From: Diploptera punctata
Lineage: Eukaryota > Arthropoda > Insecta > Blattodea > Blaberidae
Direction of reading: 5' to 3'
Length of the DNA stretch: 64,000 bases
Assembly (NCBI GenBank): GCA_030220185.1
Contig: JASPKZ010007249.1
Location: forward strand, 310,001 to 374,000
Positions 10,796-21,450 of the stretch are shown here, piece after piece. The position numbers were made by a program, and so were the translations under genes. Position 1 is the stretch's first letter. The number at the start of each line of letters is the position of its first letter. A model generated the notes under the pieces. It made no database searches, was not told the DNA's origin, and was given only the letters and a program-made list of their open reading frames with translations.

Positions 10796-11179
10796 ATTGT
10801 TTAAAACACTTTAACACGCACTTGTTGATATCAGAATTTTCCAGTTGTCTCACTCTTTTCAGACTCTTTCAATTTTCACTTGAGGCACTTTTTAAAAGTT
10901 TGTCCTTATTCTTCAGATAAGTTGACAAATAATTTGGTTGCATCCCAAACTCTTTCACAATTTCTGATTTTTTTCTTCAAACTCTTTTTGATTTCTCAAA
11001 TGACGGCACTTTTTTTTCACAAAAAGTTAAAGTCTTGTACTGAATACTTGGTTTACTAAAAGACATAGTGACACTGATTTGCAGTACTCTGTAGCAGGAA
11101 TGTCGAGTGACAACTGAAGGGGCAGGTATTACAATACTATAAATACTGTATGCATGAACAATAACTGTAATTTAGCAGA

Positions 11180-11407
11180 TTGAGTTGCTCAATGCCAGTG
11201 TTCGGAAGCAGGGACAAGTTAATATCCCAACATCGAGAACTGAATAGGGCAGCAGATAGAAGGCACAAGTGTTGGAACTATAGCAGATGTGGATTGGGAA
11301 AAGTCAAATCTCAGAATGATGACCTCTTACAGAAACACATAGTTCTTCTGATCAACATAACATCAATTGACAAGAAAGTACTGAAGATGAAGCTGCCAAG
11401 GCTTTGA
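11180..11407 (+). pseudogene. Penelope-like element C-terminal remnant (PLE-B type)
   Basis: Only the last part of this 75-codon frame, near 11335-11407, is recognisable: LLINITSIDKKVLKM followed by a short tail and a TGA. The same tail occurs at 45290-45380 and, less decayed, on the minus strand at 59760. The upstream part is not recognised. Confidence 0.5.
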
Positions 11408-11420
11408 AATCGCGATCTAC
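11378..11420 (+). ncRNA. Hammerhead-ribozyme-like motif (PLE-B type)
   Basis: CTGAAGA (11381-11387), stem II AAGC/GCTT, GAAAT (11406-11410), a self-complementary stem III ATCGCGAT, triplet ATC (11415-11417), and stem I GTA/TAC. The motif overlaps the last codons of the Penelope-like frame. Confidence 0.65.
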
Positions 11421-11462
11421 GTACTTAGAAGACTGGATATAAGGAGAGGTATGAAGCATTTT

Positions 11463-12123
11463 GTCCTGTGCCATAGCCCAGTGGTTAAGGCAAGATGCCT
11501 TGGCGCAGAGCCATGGGACTTGTGCTGGTTCAAGTCCCCATGGGGGAAGAAATTTTCTCATGGAATTTCGGCCAGTATGGGACCAGGGGCCACCCAGCAT
11601 TGTGAGGTATTTGGGTAGCTACAATAAGTAGCGGGGGCATGCCGTAGCGTAGTGGTTAAGGCACTGAGCTACAAGCCGGAGGGTTGAGGGTTCAAGTCCC
11701 GTTGGGGTCAGGATTTTTAAACTGACCCAAACCTTCTGGCAGCACTATGGCCCTGGGGTCGACTCAGCCTCTAACAGAAATGAGTGCCAGACGCTTGTTC
11801 TGGGTGTAAAGGCGGCCGTCACGCAGGGCTGACAACCCGGCTGACATAAAGTGCCGATTGTCTAGAAAAAGTGGGAGCCTTAACCTCCTACTACCCCAAG
11901 GGCCTCCGGGCCTGTTGTGGGATCACTTTACTTACAATAAGTAGCGACTCCAGGTTGAGAAGACCAGCTATAATGGCTGGGGGACCCGATATGCTGACTA
12001 CATGTCACCCCTACACTGGCCGTATGATCGTCTACCTCTGTGATTAACACATGTGGATGTGAGACCAGCAGCCGGCTGGTAGGCCAAGGGCCTTCTAGAC
12101 CTGTTGCACTTGGAGTTGGAGTT
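11463..12123 (+). mobile_element. tRNA-derived SINE, family L, split by SINE M
   Basis: Head with box A TAGCCCAGTGG and box B GGTTCAAGTCCCC, then the family body (GGTTGAGAAGACCAGCTATAA). A 12-bp duplication, ATGAAGCATTTT, flanks it at 11451-11462 and 12124-12135. The related unoccupied sequence is present at 45419-45435. SINE M interrupts it at 11634-11933. Other L copies: 30372-30700, 33945-34290, 61733-62062 and 62766-63100. Confidence 0.93.
11634..11933 (+). mobile_element. tRNA-derived SINE, family M, nested in SINE L
   Basis: Starts GGGGCATGCCGTAGCGTAG, with box B GGTTCAAGTCC, and ends near GTGGGATCACTTTACTT. It is flanked by the 13-bp duplication ACAATAAGTAGCG (11621-11633 and 11934-11946). 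Related copies: 25916-26190 (minus), 28547-28838 and 49075-49350. Confidence 0.92.
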
Positions 12124-12135
12124 ATGAAGCATTTT

Positions 12136-12754
12136 AATTTAATCACATAGACAAAGTTTGTTGTCCCATGAAGCTCTTCTCACTAGCAGTAATTTCTTGC
12201 CTGTTTTCATGTCTGTATCCTCATTTTATGAATTTATTTAGTTGTATCTGTTTGTAGACTTGAAAGAAATTTAGTTTTCCTCTTGACTAGTTACTGGCAA
12301 GAAGGAGATAGATCAGAAGTAGGGCTGCCATCTGATCTCATTGAAAAGCTATATGCAGATTGATTTATTAGATTTCAAAATAATGCCCAGTTATATTATT
12401 TCTATTACTATAATTAATGCAATTACTTTACATTGTACAAAGCCTCTTTGATGTGCATTGTGTATTAATATTTAGCAAGTTTTAACAATGTATTTATGAT
12501 TTTGGTTTCATGTAGATCCTTACCTCTTTGTGGATTTTATATCACCTTTTTGCACTGCTAACAGATACTTTCTGTCATTATAAGAGAGCTCAGTCCTTGT
12601 CCTCTGCTTGAAACCTCTTTCTAGCCTTCGTAAACTATGCTGATCCTAAGGGAATACAGAAATAGGACCTTTGTAGTGCCTGAAATTTATACATTTACTA
12701 ACTGGTTATCCAGCTTTGCACAAGTATATGTTTATTCCAATCTTCTTGTCACCA
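12136..12754. other. No gene or clear repeat seen
   Basis: Unremarkable AT-rich sequence with no supported exon or element boundary. Confidence 0.4.
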
Positions 12755-12860
12755 ATCAGTTTAATGACCTCAAAAATGATGGATTCAACATTAATCTCGG
12801 TCATTTTTGACATTTTATTTCTCACCCTCCATGCCATTATGGGCTGAATAAAGACTTAAA
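12755..12860. repeat. Single unit of a diverged minisatellite
   Basis: The segment TCATTTTTGACATTTTATTTCTC plus flanking text matches the units repeated at 13845-14480. (Motif shown only as its start: TCATTTTTGACATTTTATTT.). Confidence 0.5.
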
Positions 12861-13417
12861 CTGCATAATTTCATGTGAATATGTTGGATGATGGAATGTG
12901 TTCTGAAAGGCATACGAAGTGTTTTTTTACTGAAATTTTACTTACAAGGAACTGTCAACCATTACATGCTGAAACCTACCTTGAAATTTCTCCCACAGAA
13001 GCATTGTGATGTACTAAGGCCATGTCCAAAAAAATTATCTGAAATTTTTAACTGCAAGACACAGAAATTGAAGCCAGATTTCAGTAATGGCAACCCACTG
13101 TGCATAGCAGATAGACTCCCTGCTTGACTTAGAGCGGAGGGAAGTGAGGCAGGTGGAACGTGGATGATAGGTAGTGAGGACTATCCAATACATCCAGTAA
13201 GGGGTTGTATTACTTCCCTCTAGTTTAAATGAGATATATGGCGCTGGATTTTAGTGCCTTGCAGTTAAAAACAGCAGATTTGTTCTTGACATGGCCTTGG
13301 TACATCACAACACTTCTCTGGAAGCAATTATAAGGTAGGTTTTGGCATGCAATAGTTGACAGTTTCCTTGTTAGTTGAGGACGTTTGAGATCTTAGATAC
13401 ATATTTTATTCATATTT
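12861..13417. other. No gene seen
   Basis: A 79-codon frame at 12888-13127 has no recognisable motif or splice context, and I do not support it as a gene. Confidence 0.4.
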
Positions 13418-13812
13418 GAAGAGAAAAATTATACGTTCAGACTGGGATCGAACCCAGGACCTTTGGCTTTCTAGGCCAATGCTCTACCGACTGAGCTATC
13501 TGGGCAAGTCCCAATCTAAATGCAAATTTACCTCTTATATATGCTGTTAATTCCAGTGCACCAAATGCTATGAAACCTTTGCTTCTATCTTGCAAATGGT
13601 GGCTTCTTTATTAAGAAGAATTGCATTTACAAGATAGAAGCAAAGGTTTCATAGCATTTGGTGCATGGGAATTGACAGCATATAAGAGAAACATTTTCAT
13701 TTAGATTGGAACTCACCCAGACAGCTCAGTTGGTAGAGCATTGGCCTAGAAAGCCAATGGTACTGGAATTGAGTCCCAGTCTGAGTATATAATTTTTCTC
13801 TTCAAATATGAT
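13418..13812. repeat. Inverted pair of tRNA-like repeats (family K) around a hairpin
   Basis: A minus-strand tRNA-like copy (about 13436-13507) and a plus-strand copy (about 13718-13790) face each other. The region between them is itself a 55-bp inverted repeat (GCACCAAATGCTATGAAACC near 13558 against 13648-13672). The outer tails AAATTATACG and TATAATTTTTCTCTTCAAAT are also inverted, so the whole 395 bp is one foldback. The tRNA-like part has box A TAGCTCAGTTGG and an AGA loop. It is most likely a foldback retroposon, not two tRNA genes. Confidence 0.8.
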
Positions 13813-13844
13813 TTATCTATCAATGGATAGGAAGTTTTACTATT

Positions 13845-14480
13845 CATCAAAGAAACCCTGAAAATTATGTATTTTTGACACAATCTTGGTCATTTTGGGC
13901 ATTTTATTCCTCATCTCTTCTCACACTCTATGTTAATGGGGACTGAACTTTGACAAACTGCATAGGGAATATTACTATTCATCATAGACCCTGACAACTA
14001 GGGATTTGATACTGAACATTTTTTTTTTTCATATTATTTTTCATGTCACTCCTTCTAACTCACTTAGGGGTTGGTTAAATGATATTGGGACTGTTGTCAA
14101 ACAGCTTGGCAACTCCAAAAACTATGGATCTTACACTGATCTCGTCTTTTGACATTATATTTCCATCTCTTCTCATCCTGTCTAAGGGTACTACGGGTAA
14201 AAACTTGGGTTTGCATGACATTGAGACTGTTGCCAATCAAATTAGCTACCCTGAAAACTATGGGTTCCATACTCATATTGGTCATTTTTATTACTTTTAT
14301 ATTTCACTCCCTCCTAGGGATGGAAGGAGTCTCTTAGCCCCTATAGTATATTTTCCAGATTCTAAGATATATTTGTTTAGTTGAAATTGCTCTAGGCATT
14401 CTAGAGTTATGCTGGAACTTATAATGGTTGTTATTGATTATTTTTACATGTCACCCCTGCTAGGAATGATAGTGGTCTCT
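13845..14480. repeat. Diverged tandem repeat, unit about 120-150 bp
   Basis: Five degenerate units carry the same order of phrases (CCCTGAAAACTATG, GGTCATTTT, CATTTTATTC, CTCTTCTCA). The pyrimidine-rich landmark falls near 13895, 14030, 14150, 14290 and 14439. Short open frames here are by-products. Confidence 0.65.
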
Positions 14481-14512
14481 TAACTTTCATAGATAGATAG
14501 ATCATCGGTTGA

Positions 14513-14935
14513 TTAATGTCTTTGACATCCTAATAGCCAATTTTGTCGGTCCATCCAATCTCCTGGTTGTAGATGTTTCTCCTTCATGTATAAACATATT
14601 CCCTGACTCCAGGAGGTTTTAGGTCTTCCTCTGCCTCGTCTTCCCTTAGGTTTCCATTCCAAAACACATTTTGGTAGCCGATCTTCTTCCATTCGCTGGA
14701 CATGTCCGTACCATCTTATTTGCTGAGTTTTAATATAATCTAAAATAGTGTCTTTAATCTTCATTTTCTCCCTTATAACTGAGTTCCTAATTTTTTCTCT
14801 TCTTGAAATTCTTGCTGCCCTTCATATAAAATCCATTTCCATTGCCAAAAGATACTTATTTGTTTTTGTTGTTAATGGCCAAAGTTCTGCTCCATAAGTA
14901 TTTTCTCTATTAGGTTTTTTAGCATTGCAATTTTT
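14513..14935 (-). pseudogene. LINE reverse transcriptase C-terminal fragment
   Basis: The minus strand encodes KIKDTILDYIKTQQIRWYGH, VQRMEEDRLPK, GRRGRGRPKTSW and the QPGDWMDRQNW end. This is the basic C-terminal tail of an insect LINE. The same tail is at 29040-29275 on the plus strand. Confidence 0.82.
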
Positions 14936-14939
14936 TCTG

Positions 14940-15065
14940 ATGGGAAGGAGCTGGCCTACTGCATCAACCCCCAACCTGGAGGACCAGAGTTTCTTTTTTT
15001 CAGGTGTCCATCCTTAGATCAGTTGCTTTCACTACAGCTAAGAGCCTGATCTGCCCTTTATCTTA
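14940..15065 (-). repeat. Fragment of the repeat seen at 19466-19725
   Basis: The reverse complement matches the end of 19466-19725 (GGTCCTCCA…TTGGGAGTTGATGCA). Probably a retroposon 5' end. Confidence 0.5.
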
Positions 15066-15309
15066 ACTTAACTTTCATACATACAGTAAATTAAACTCAA
15101 AATGTTGGTTGGAATAATGCTATAATGGAAAAGAAGAAATAAGTATTTTACTACAATTAATTATTCAAGGTTTGTTAAAAAAATTATTTAAATAATTACA
15201 TATAATATTTTTGCATAGAGTAGTTTGGAGCTAAATAAATGTTTCACATAAAGTTGATAGATAAAATTAAAGATAAAGTTAAGAACATTATTTATTATAT
15301 GTAGGAAAT
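15066..15309. other. AT-rich spacer
   Basis: Nothing recognisable. Confidence 0.4.
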
Positions 15310-15430
15310 AACACTATGAGATTTCTTTTAATTATTAATGAGTTGGTTATTTTGACTCACCTCATATTTCTTGAAATATTTTAAGAAATATGAGGTGAGT
15401 CAAAATAACCAACTCATTAATGATTAAGAA
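15310..15430. repeat. Near-perfect 45-bp palindrome with CCTCATATTTCTT arms
   Basis: ATTAATGAGTTGGTTATTTT … CCTCATATTTCTTGAA is followed by its reverse complement with a loop of only a few bases. The arms share the CTCACCTCATAT end and the GGAAATAACACTATGAG boundary of the Penelope-type hairpins. No hammerhead core remains. Confidence 0.8.
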
Positions 15431-15539
15431 CATTAATTTCACAGAACTTTTCATTTATTTAGAAGAATCATCTGAACATCATTTTGCACTTATGCTAAAA
15501 ATTTAAAAAAATAATAATCATAGGAAATGGAAAATTAAC

Positions 15540-15780
15540 GCTTCCTCATAATTTGTATACTTCATGTGAACACATTTCAGCATGGTTGAATTCTATCATC
15601 AGCTCGTTCCAACTGTTAAATTGGTGGTTTGCGATCTTGTGGGATACTCCCTCTTCCCTCTTTAGGTTGACCGATGAACTTCCAAATCAAATTCTTTTCC
15701 CCAGGAATTTCAAAATTAATTTCTTTCTCCTGGTAGAAAATTTACATCCAGACATATAATGAAAAAGTAATGAATTTTTT
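15540..15780 (-). pseudogene. Penelope-like element 3' fragment (PLE-D)
   Basis: The minus strand keeps LIWKFIGQPKEG, the C-terminal signature of these GIY-YIG proteins (compare VWRFFGQPQ elsewhere), and then the hammerhead-like segment. No upstream nuclease is left. Confidence 0.65.
15565..15604 (-). ncRNA. Hammerhead-ribozyme-like motif (weak stem II)
   Basis: CTGATGA (15602-15596), an imperfect stem II (AGAAT/ATGCT), GAAAT (15578-15574), loop GT, triplet GTT (15571-15569). Stem I is minimal. Confidence 0.45.
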
Positions 15781-15915
15781 AATTCTTTGGAAAAAGTATC
15801 TGATTTGTAAGTTCAGTGGTCAAACTAAACAAGGAAGAGGAAGCATCCTACAAGATAGCCAACTACCAATTCAATAGTCAGAATGAGCTGATTATAGAAT
15901 GCAAGCATTCTGAAA

Positions 15916-16565
15916 CATTTTGAAAAGAAAAAATTAACACTTGAACCAGGACTTGAACCCTGGACCTCTCATTCTCCATATGAGTATGCAATCCATTACA
16001 CTATTCAAGCTATGATACAAACATTAACATTTCTTTATGCGAAACATGGACTCTTACTTTAAGGGAGGAAAGGAGATTATGAGTATTTGAGAATAAAGTT
16101 CTTATGAAAATTCTTGGACCAAAGAGAGATGAAAAGACAGGTGAATGGAGAAGACTGCATAACAGTGAATTACATGGTCTTTATAGGAAGTCAGGTATAA
16201 TGAGAACAGTTAAGTCTCATAGACTGCGATGGGCAGGACATTTGGCACAAATGGGGAATGAAAGACATGCATGGAAGCTTCTTGTAGGAAAACCAGAGGG
16301 AAAACGCCTAGTTGGTAGACCAAGAATGAGGTGGGAAAATAACATTAACTATGATTTGAGGGAAGTAGATTATACAGGGGATGATTGGAAAACATTGGCT
16401 CAGGATAGGGATATATGGAGAGCTTATGTCTGCATGGCCATGAACCTATGGGTTCGATAGTGTCAGTGAGTTAGTGGTTTGTTAGTTATATACAATTCTC
16501 AAATCGTCCAAAAGCAGATAGATGTCGCTACCAGATTCAAGCGTTAATTTTTCTTTTCAAAATAA
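15916..16565. repeat. tRNA-like repeat with inverted ends, enclosing a LINE piece
   Basis: ATTTTGAAAAGAAAAAATTA near 15916 is inverted at 16545-16565. Next to the left end, on the minus strand, lies a tRNA-like segment (15935-16015, box B GGGTTCAAGTCCTGG). The layout resembles family K (tRNA-like body between inverted tails), with a LINE fragment inside. Confidence 0.55.
16030..16460 (+). pseudogene. LINE reverse transcriptase C-terminal fragment
   Basis: A 118-codon frame from 16104 encodes [40 protein letters not shown] and [14 protein letters not shown]. This is the C-terminal tail of another insect LINE. Minus-strand relatives are at 37505-37897 and 47560-47825. Confidence 0.85.
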
Positions 16566-16654
16566 TAATGTTGAGCAATGGAAAATATTAAATTTAGAAC
16601 CTCACATCAAAAAATTCTGAAACTTGTTCTCAAGAATTCTATAAATTAAGAGAT

Positions 16655-16998
16655 CCATCCATCCATAGTAATTCTGCTCAAATGCAGGTCCTTCACTGCA
16701 ATCATAGCATTTCCATGCTATGCTTGCAGCTTTTCTAGGGAATTGTAGGTGTGGTAGCTTCCCGTTGCTTTCCACACCCGTGAAGGATGATGATGATGAT
16801 GATAATGATAAGGATGATGATGATGGCCATATGATTTCGGGGACCATTTGGGCCTTAAAGTTTCCCTGACATTTGTCTTACAGGTGAGGAAAAACCCCAA
16901 TAAAAACCTCACCCAGAAAAACTGCCCCGACCGGGGACCGAACCTGGGCCCACTGCGTGACAAGGCAGCACGCTACCTCAAGACCACAGCAGTGGACT
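16655..16998 (-). mobile_element. tRNA-derived SINE, family C
   Basis: Minus orientation, from GTCCACTGCTGTGGTCT to a GATGAT-rich 3' part. The duplication ATTAAGAGAT flanks it at 16645-16654 and 16999-17008. Confidence 0.9.
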
Positions 16999-17008
16999 AT
17001 TAAGAGAT

Positions 17009-17256
17009 AGGATGTTAATTTTCTGATTCATAGCCTCCTGCATCCCAAAGAAAAATTTAATAAGGTATATAATAATTTTTGTGCTTAATAGGTTTATAGG
17101 GAGTCAAATAAAAAAAAGGGGGGTGTTCAAAAAAATTTGGGGAGGTTGGGGAGGAGCTTTTATGGGGGTTCTGATTTGATATTTTGTCAATTACAATTTT
17201 ATTATCACGTTTAATGGGTTCATAAGGGTGAAAGTAATAAATACATTTTTAAGAAT

Positions 17257-17291
<35 letters not shown>

Positions 17292-17560
17292 TTATTTAGG
17301 GGGCATTTAAGGGAGTTTTATGCAAGATGCCATCTAAAGATTGCAGTTGGAAATGGGGGGGTGGGGTAGAGAGCTTGAAGCTCTAAAGGTGTTGAATATG
17401 ATACCAGCGATCACATGAGTTGGAGTTATTCCTGAAGCAAAATAAATTAATTGCCAAAGATATATTTGATACCTAGGGATGCAGAAGATTAAGATTATTA
17501 AAGAAACCTCATAATATTACTTCCTAAAAATATTAAAGAAAAAAATGTTAAAACTGACAA
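17009..17560. other. G-run-rich DNA and (TA)n microsatellite
   Basis: Repeated G-rich runs (GGGGAGGTTGGGGAGGAGC near 17138) and a TA microsatellite at about 17260-17286. No coding signal. Confidence 0.5.
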
Positions 17561-17625
17561 TTATTTTAAAATTTACAAATCTCCAGATTCATTATAACAT
17601 CATAGAACATATAATATTGGATTAC

Positions 17626-17768
17626 CTTTGCATCAATAGACTGACGTTTATTTCCAATTTGATTTTGCACATCATTATTCTGTGATTGTAAAGTAGTTGC
17701 AGACCGCAGAAGTTCTTGAGCTTTTGACATATTGGTTTTAGATTCTGCTGCATCATTAATTCTTCTCT
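17626..17768 (-). CDS. Isolated coiled-coil exon (possibly laminin-like)
   Basis: The 143-bp exon has an acceptor TTGTTGACAG just above 17768 and a donor GTAATC at 17625-17620. It enters with two bases of a split codon and gives 47 open codons. The peptide is rich in Ala, Gln, Asn and Lys with heptad-like hydrophobic spacing (AQELLRSATTLQSQNND…). Such segments occur in laminin coiled-coil domains, but also in many other coiled coils, so I do not assign a gene. No adjacent exon is visible. Confidence 0.45.
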
Positions 17769-17904
17769 CTGTCAACAAGCAATGAAAAAGGTTTTTACAA
17801 AATAATGACAAGTTTAACATATTTTAAGAGAAAAATTATATGATCAAACTGGGGTTTTAACATTTTTACCAATATACAAAATATTAAATATTCTACAAAT
17901 ACAT

Positions 17905-19090
17905 GTTATACAAGGTGTCCCATTCAAACCTCCCACAATTTAATTAATCATAACTAACAAAGTATGCGGAATTATGAAGTGACGCCGGTATTAAATGAAA
18001 CAGAAACTCAAAGAATTTTTATTGCCACCCACTAAAACACCTCTATATGTGCAACATTAGTAGCACTAACAATATCAAGTCTATATTCGATTTTGTGCCA
18101 TGTTCTGTCCAACATGTCCATTGGTACTGTTGCAATTATGTCAAGGATACGGGTTTGTAAATCATGAAGATCTTGTACTGGAGTCACAAACACACAGTCT
18201 TTTACATACCCCCAGAGGAAGAAGTCCAGTGGAGTGATGTCTGGCGAACGTGGTGGCCAGCAAATTGGTCCGCCACGTCCAATCCACCTATCTGGGAAGG
18301 ATTCTTTGAGTGAATTCCGAACATCCAGGCTCCAGTGTGGTGGGGCTCCATCTTGCTGAAAGATTACTTGGGGTTGCAGATCAGCTACTTGGGGGTACAA
18401 AAACTGTTCCAACATGTCTTGGTATACTGGGCCAGTTATTGACTTCTCATGGAAGAAAAAAAGGACCTATAATCCTGTTCTTCATCAGGCCGCACCAAAC
18501 ATTTACTTTTGGGCTATCCCGGACATGTTCACGGTAGACGTGTGGATTTTGCGTACCCCAGATCCTTACATTGTGCCGATTAACAGATCCTGATACATGG
18601 AACATTGCCTCGTCAGAAAACAAGACATTTCAAGAAATTGAGGGTCCTTGTCAATACGATCCAGCATTTCAATAGCGAATGCCTGTCGTTGTGGCCTGTC
18701 ATCTGGCTTTATTTGTTGAACAATTTGCACCTTGTAGGGATACAAATGAAGCCACTTATGAAGCACTCAATGCACAGTTGATCTCAGCACATTGAACTGC
18801 CGGGAAGCTTGGCGAATTGATTTTTGTGGACTTCTCTGAAATCCTGCTCTAATTTCTTCAATCATTTTCTTCTGAAACATGTGTACGAGCACCTCCAGAT
18901 TCTTTTTTAACGTTTCCAGTTGCCAAAAACTTCTCAAGTCATGCCTTAATGGTCTTCCCATCAGGTGCATTTCCTCCATATTCTCTCTGGTAATTTCTTT
19001 GCACCATAATTATTGACTTTGTCTCTGCATACCAGAAAAGAGTTTATGCTCGTTGCTGAGGAGTCGCCATTTTGTTTTATGTCATGGTAT
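17905..19090 (-). pseudogene. Mariner-like DDE transposon, broken transposase
   Basis: Three minus-strand pieces in order: an N-terminal part (18979-18767) with a helix-turn-helix-like QKSIRQASRQFNVLRSTVH, a middle piece (18766-18566), and a C-terminal piece (18415-18032). The last holds QQDGAPPHW and, about 36 residues later, SPDITPLDFFLWGYVKD. These are the second and third catalytic blocks of an IS630/Tc1/mariner-type transposase. ACAAGGTGTCCCATTCAAAC near 17911 looks like one terminal inverted repeat. I find no matching right end, so it is truncated as well as frameshifted. Confidence 0.85.
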
Positions 19091-19319
19091 AGGTAATCAT
19101 GGTATTCATCTGAAGAAGGTACAAAGTACTGAAATAGCTGTAACGAATTTGTATGTAAATAAATATGAAAATCGTATAAAACTTTTACAGTTTTATTTTT
19201 ATTTAATTAATAATGAATTTTATATAATGTTAAATGAAGAGTTTATATAAATTATACTTTTTTTTTATTATTCCAGCTTTTACAATGAATATACATTTTT
19301 CCGGTACCCATGTTCACAG

Positions 19320-19465
19320 TTAACTACACATTTGTTTCAACACAATTTTCCATTCCTGTCCATCCATATATCTTCTTCTATTTCCCATTCACTCTTAGCT
19401 TCATTGATTCCCTGAATCCACGTAATAGTTGGTCTACCCTTCTTTTTCCTTCCCTGTGGTTCCCA
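19320..19465 (-). pseudogene. LINE C-terminal fragment
   Basis: The minus strand reads GRKKKGRPTITWIQGI and WMDRNGKL, a short LINE tail. Confidence 0.6.
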
Positions 19466-19725
19466 ATCCCCCAGGGAATATCGCCTTGACGTGGCGGAGG
19501 GGCTTAGTACCTGATGATCCAGACGGCTTACTGAGTGAGTCTTTTGACTACCAGTGGACAAGAGGTGAAGGGAAGCTAAGAATATTCCACAACGGGCGGA
19601 TGGGGCTTGATAGTTTTGGTAGACAGCCCATCTAGGAGAAGAGGACTCCAAAATTAAACTCCTGGTCCTCCAAGTTGGGAGTTGATGCAACGGGCTAACT
19701 CCCCGTTCATCAAAAAAAAAAGCAA
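19466..19725 (+). repeat. GC-richer retroposon fragment with poly-A end
   Basis: The block from AATATCGCCTTGACGTGGCG to a 10-bp A run stands out in base composition. A reverse-strand fragment of it is at 14940-15065, also next to a LINE tail. Confidence 0.5.
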
Positions 19726-20848
19726 TGTTAAAAAACCCAATAAATTATACTTATATACATAAAATTACTGATAATAAATAGAAGGCTAAAATTAATTCAA
19801 ATGAAAATATGCAGTGGTACATAAAAATAGCCTACAAATCTAAACAGGGCCTGTTTTTTACAGGGTGTTAGAAATTTGTGCAACAACCAATTTTCAAATA
19901 ATTTATTCTTTCCTTTATTAAGATTTTAAAAAATGTTATGTTTTAATCTAAACAAGCTGTTAACATATAATTTTTAACATAAAGTAAGCCGTGAAGTTAC
20001 TCATTGTAAATCTGTTGCACGTGTACAGTACAAAACTTCATTGGTTTCTTCCTGCATGCACATCCTCCCTCCCCTTTGTAAAACCTGGCTATTAAGAGTA
20101 ATGTATGTTGCAGTCTCACAGCATACATGGATTATTGAGATGTGTGAGGAGTGTATTACTGGTTTGTCTAAGAATTTAAAGTAATAAATACAATAACTAC
20201 TCTACAATCTAAACCATTTTCATGATTCATTGAAGAGAAATTGGATAAAAACCTGAGGAAGACCATACCATATCTGAATATAAAACAGTTCAATGCAAAA
20301 ACAGACAATTCACTTGAATTTTCAAGCAGGATGTTCATCGGTATGAAAAGCATAACTGACAGTGTGATTCTGAAGCAACAAATGCCCTCTGTTCTTTCTT
20401 TGTATTTTATTTACTAGACAAAATCTGTAGACATGCTTTCTAGTGAAAGATATTAATCATCTAGCAGAGAAAATTAAAAAGAACAAAACTTCAAAATAAC
20501 AAATCCAAATTGATTTTATTCTTGCATACTAAAAATGTAACTCAATCGGACAGAAAATATGGGAGGAGAATCACTTTGTACAATGAAAAAGTAAAGTAGG
20601 ACAGGTATATTTTGAACACGTAGAATATTAATTAATATATAGAATTAGACATTTTTACGACACCTCATATTTCAGAATATTAATGATATAAAGATTATAA
20701 TAAATGATATTTTGTTTCTGATTCTATTATATCTAAACAAAATTATTTATAAAAATTAAACTATACCAACTACAGAGAACAGTGAATGATTAATCATTAA
20801 ATTAAAGCTGTTTTTACTTTAAAATAGTGTAATACTTAATATTTATTT
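19726..20848. other. AT-rich stretch, no gene seen
   Basis: No exon, tRNA or element ends that I can support. Confidence 0.4.
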
Positions 20849-20905
20849 ACTTAGCCTGGTGGAGTTAAGGTCATGTGACTATCTCTTCCACTCAATCAGG
20901 GTATT
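20849..20905 (-). repeat. CR1-like LINE 3' tail fragment
   Basis: AGCCTGGTGGAGTTAAGG matches, in reverse, the 3' tail of the LINE at 32520-33310. A second copy is at 21390-21445. Confidence 0.6.
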
Positions 20906-20954
20906 AAAAAATTGTTACATTTTATCAAAATACAACAATCACAATAACAATGTG

Positions 20955-21325
20955 TGTTCTAATGTCATCCATTAAGCTTTTCATACTTCATGTTCTGCAC
21001 TACACCATAGAGTAAAAAGTACTCTATTACTAAAAATAAATAATAATAATCATCATCATCCGGTATCATGGCAGCTGTCACCATCTTCCGGAAACCAAAT
21101 GCCATTCCTCTCTGTCCATCCATTGATCTTCCTCCAATCTTCTGATATTCATAGCCGCTTGTACCCCTTCTATCCAAGTTTTCTTCAGTCTTCCTCCTTT
21201 CCATTGGGATCCATTCCATAACAATTTTAGGCAATATATGCTCTGGCATTCTTTTGACATGGCCATACCACTGTAATCTTTTCTTTTCTATAATGTTTAT
21301 GATGTCCGACTCCTCTTGTACACCC
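20955..21325 (-). pseudogene. LINE C-terminal fragment
   Basis: The minus strand encodes ESDIINIIEKKRLQWYGHVK, RMPEHILPK and LDRRGTSGYEYQKIGGRSMD in two frames. It is a decayed LINE tail. Confidence 0.75.
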
Positions 21326-21326
21326 A

Positions 21327-21381
<55 letters not shown>

Positions 21382-21450
21382 TAATAAGATTTCTTTAAAC
21401 TGGTAGAGTTAAGGCCACAGGGCCTTATCTTCCACTCAAGCAGTAAAGTA
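21326..21450. repeat. (AAT)n microsatellite and CR1-like tail fragment
   Basis: An AAT run of about 55 bp is followed by GGTAGAGTTAAGGCCACAGG, the reverse of the CR1-like LINE tail. Confidence 0.7.

Noticed and set aside
13436..13507. tRNA gene with AGA loop
   Set aside because: It is half of an inverted repeat and shares tails with several dispersed copies, so a retroposon is more likely.
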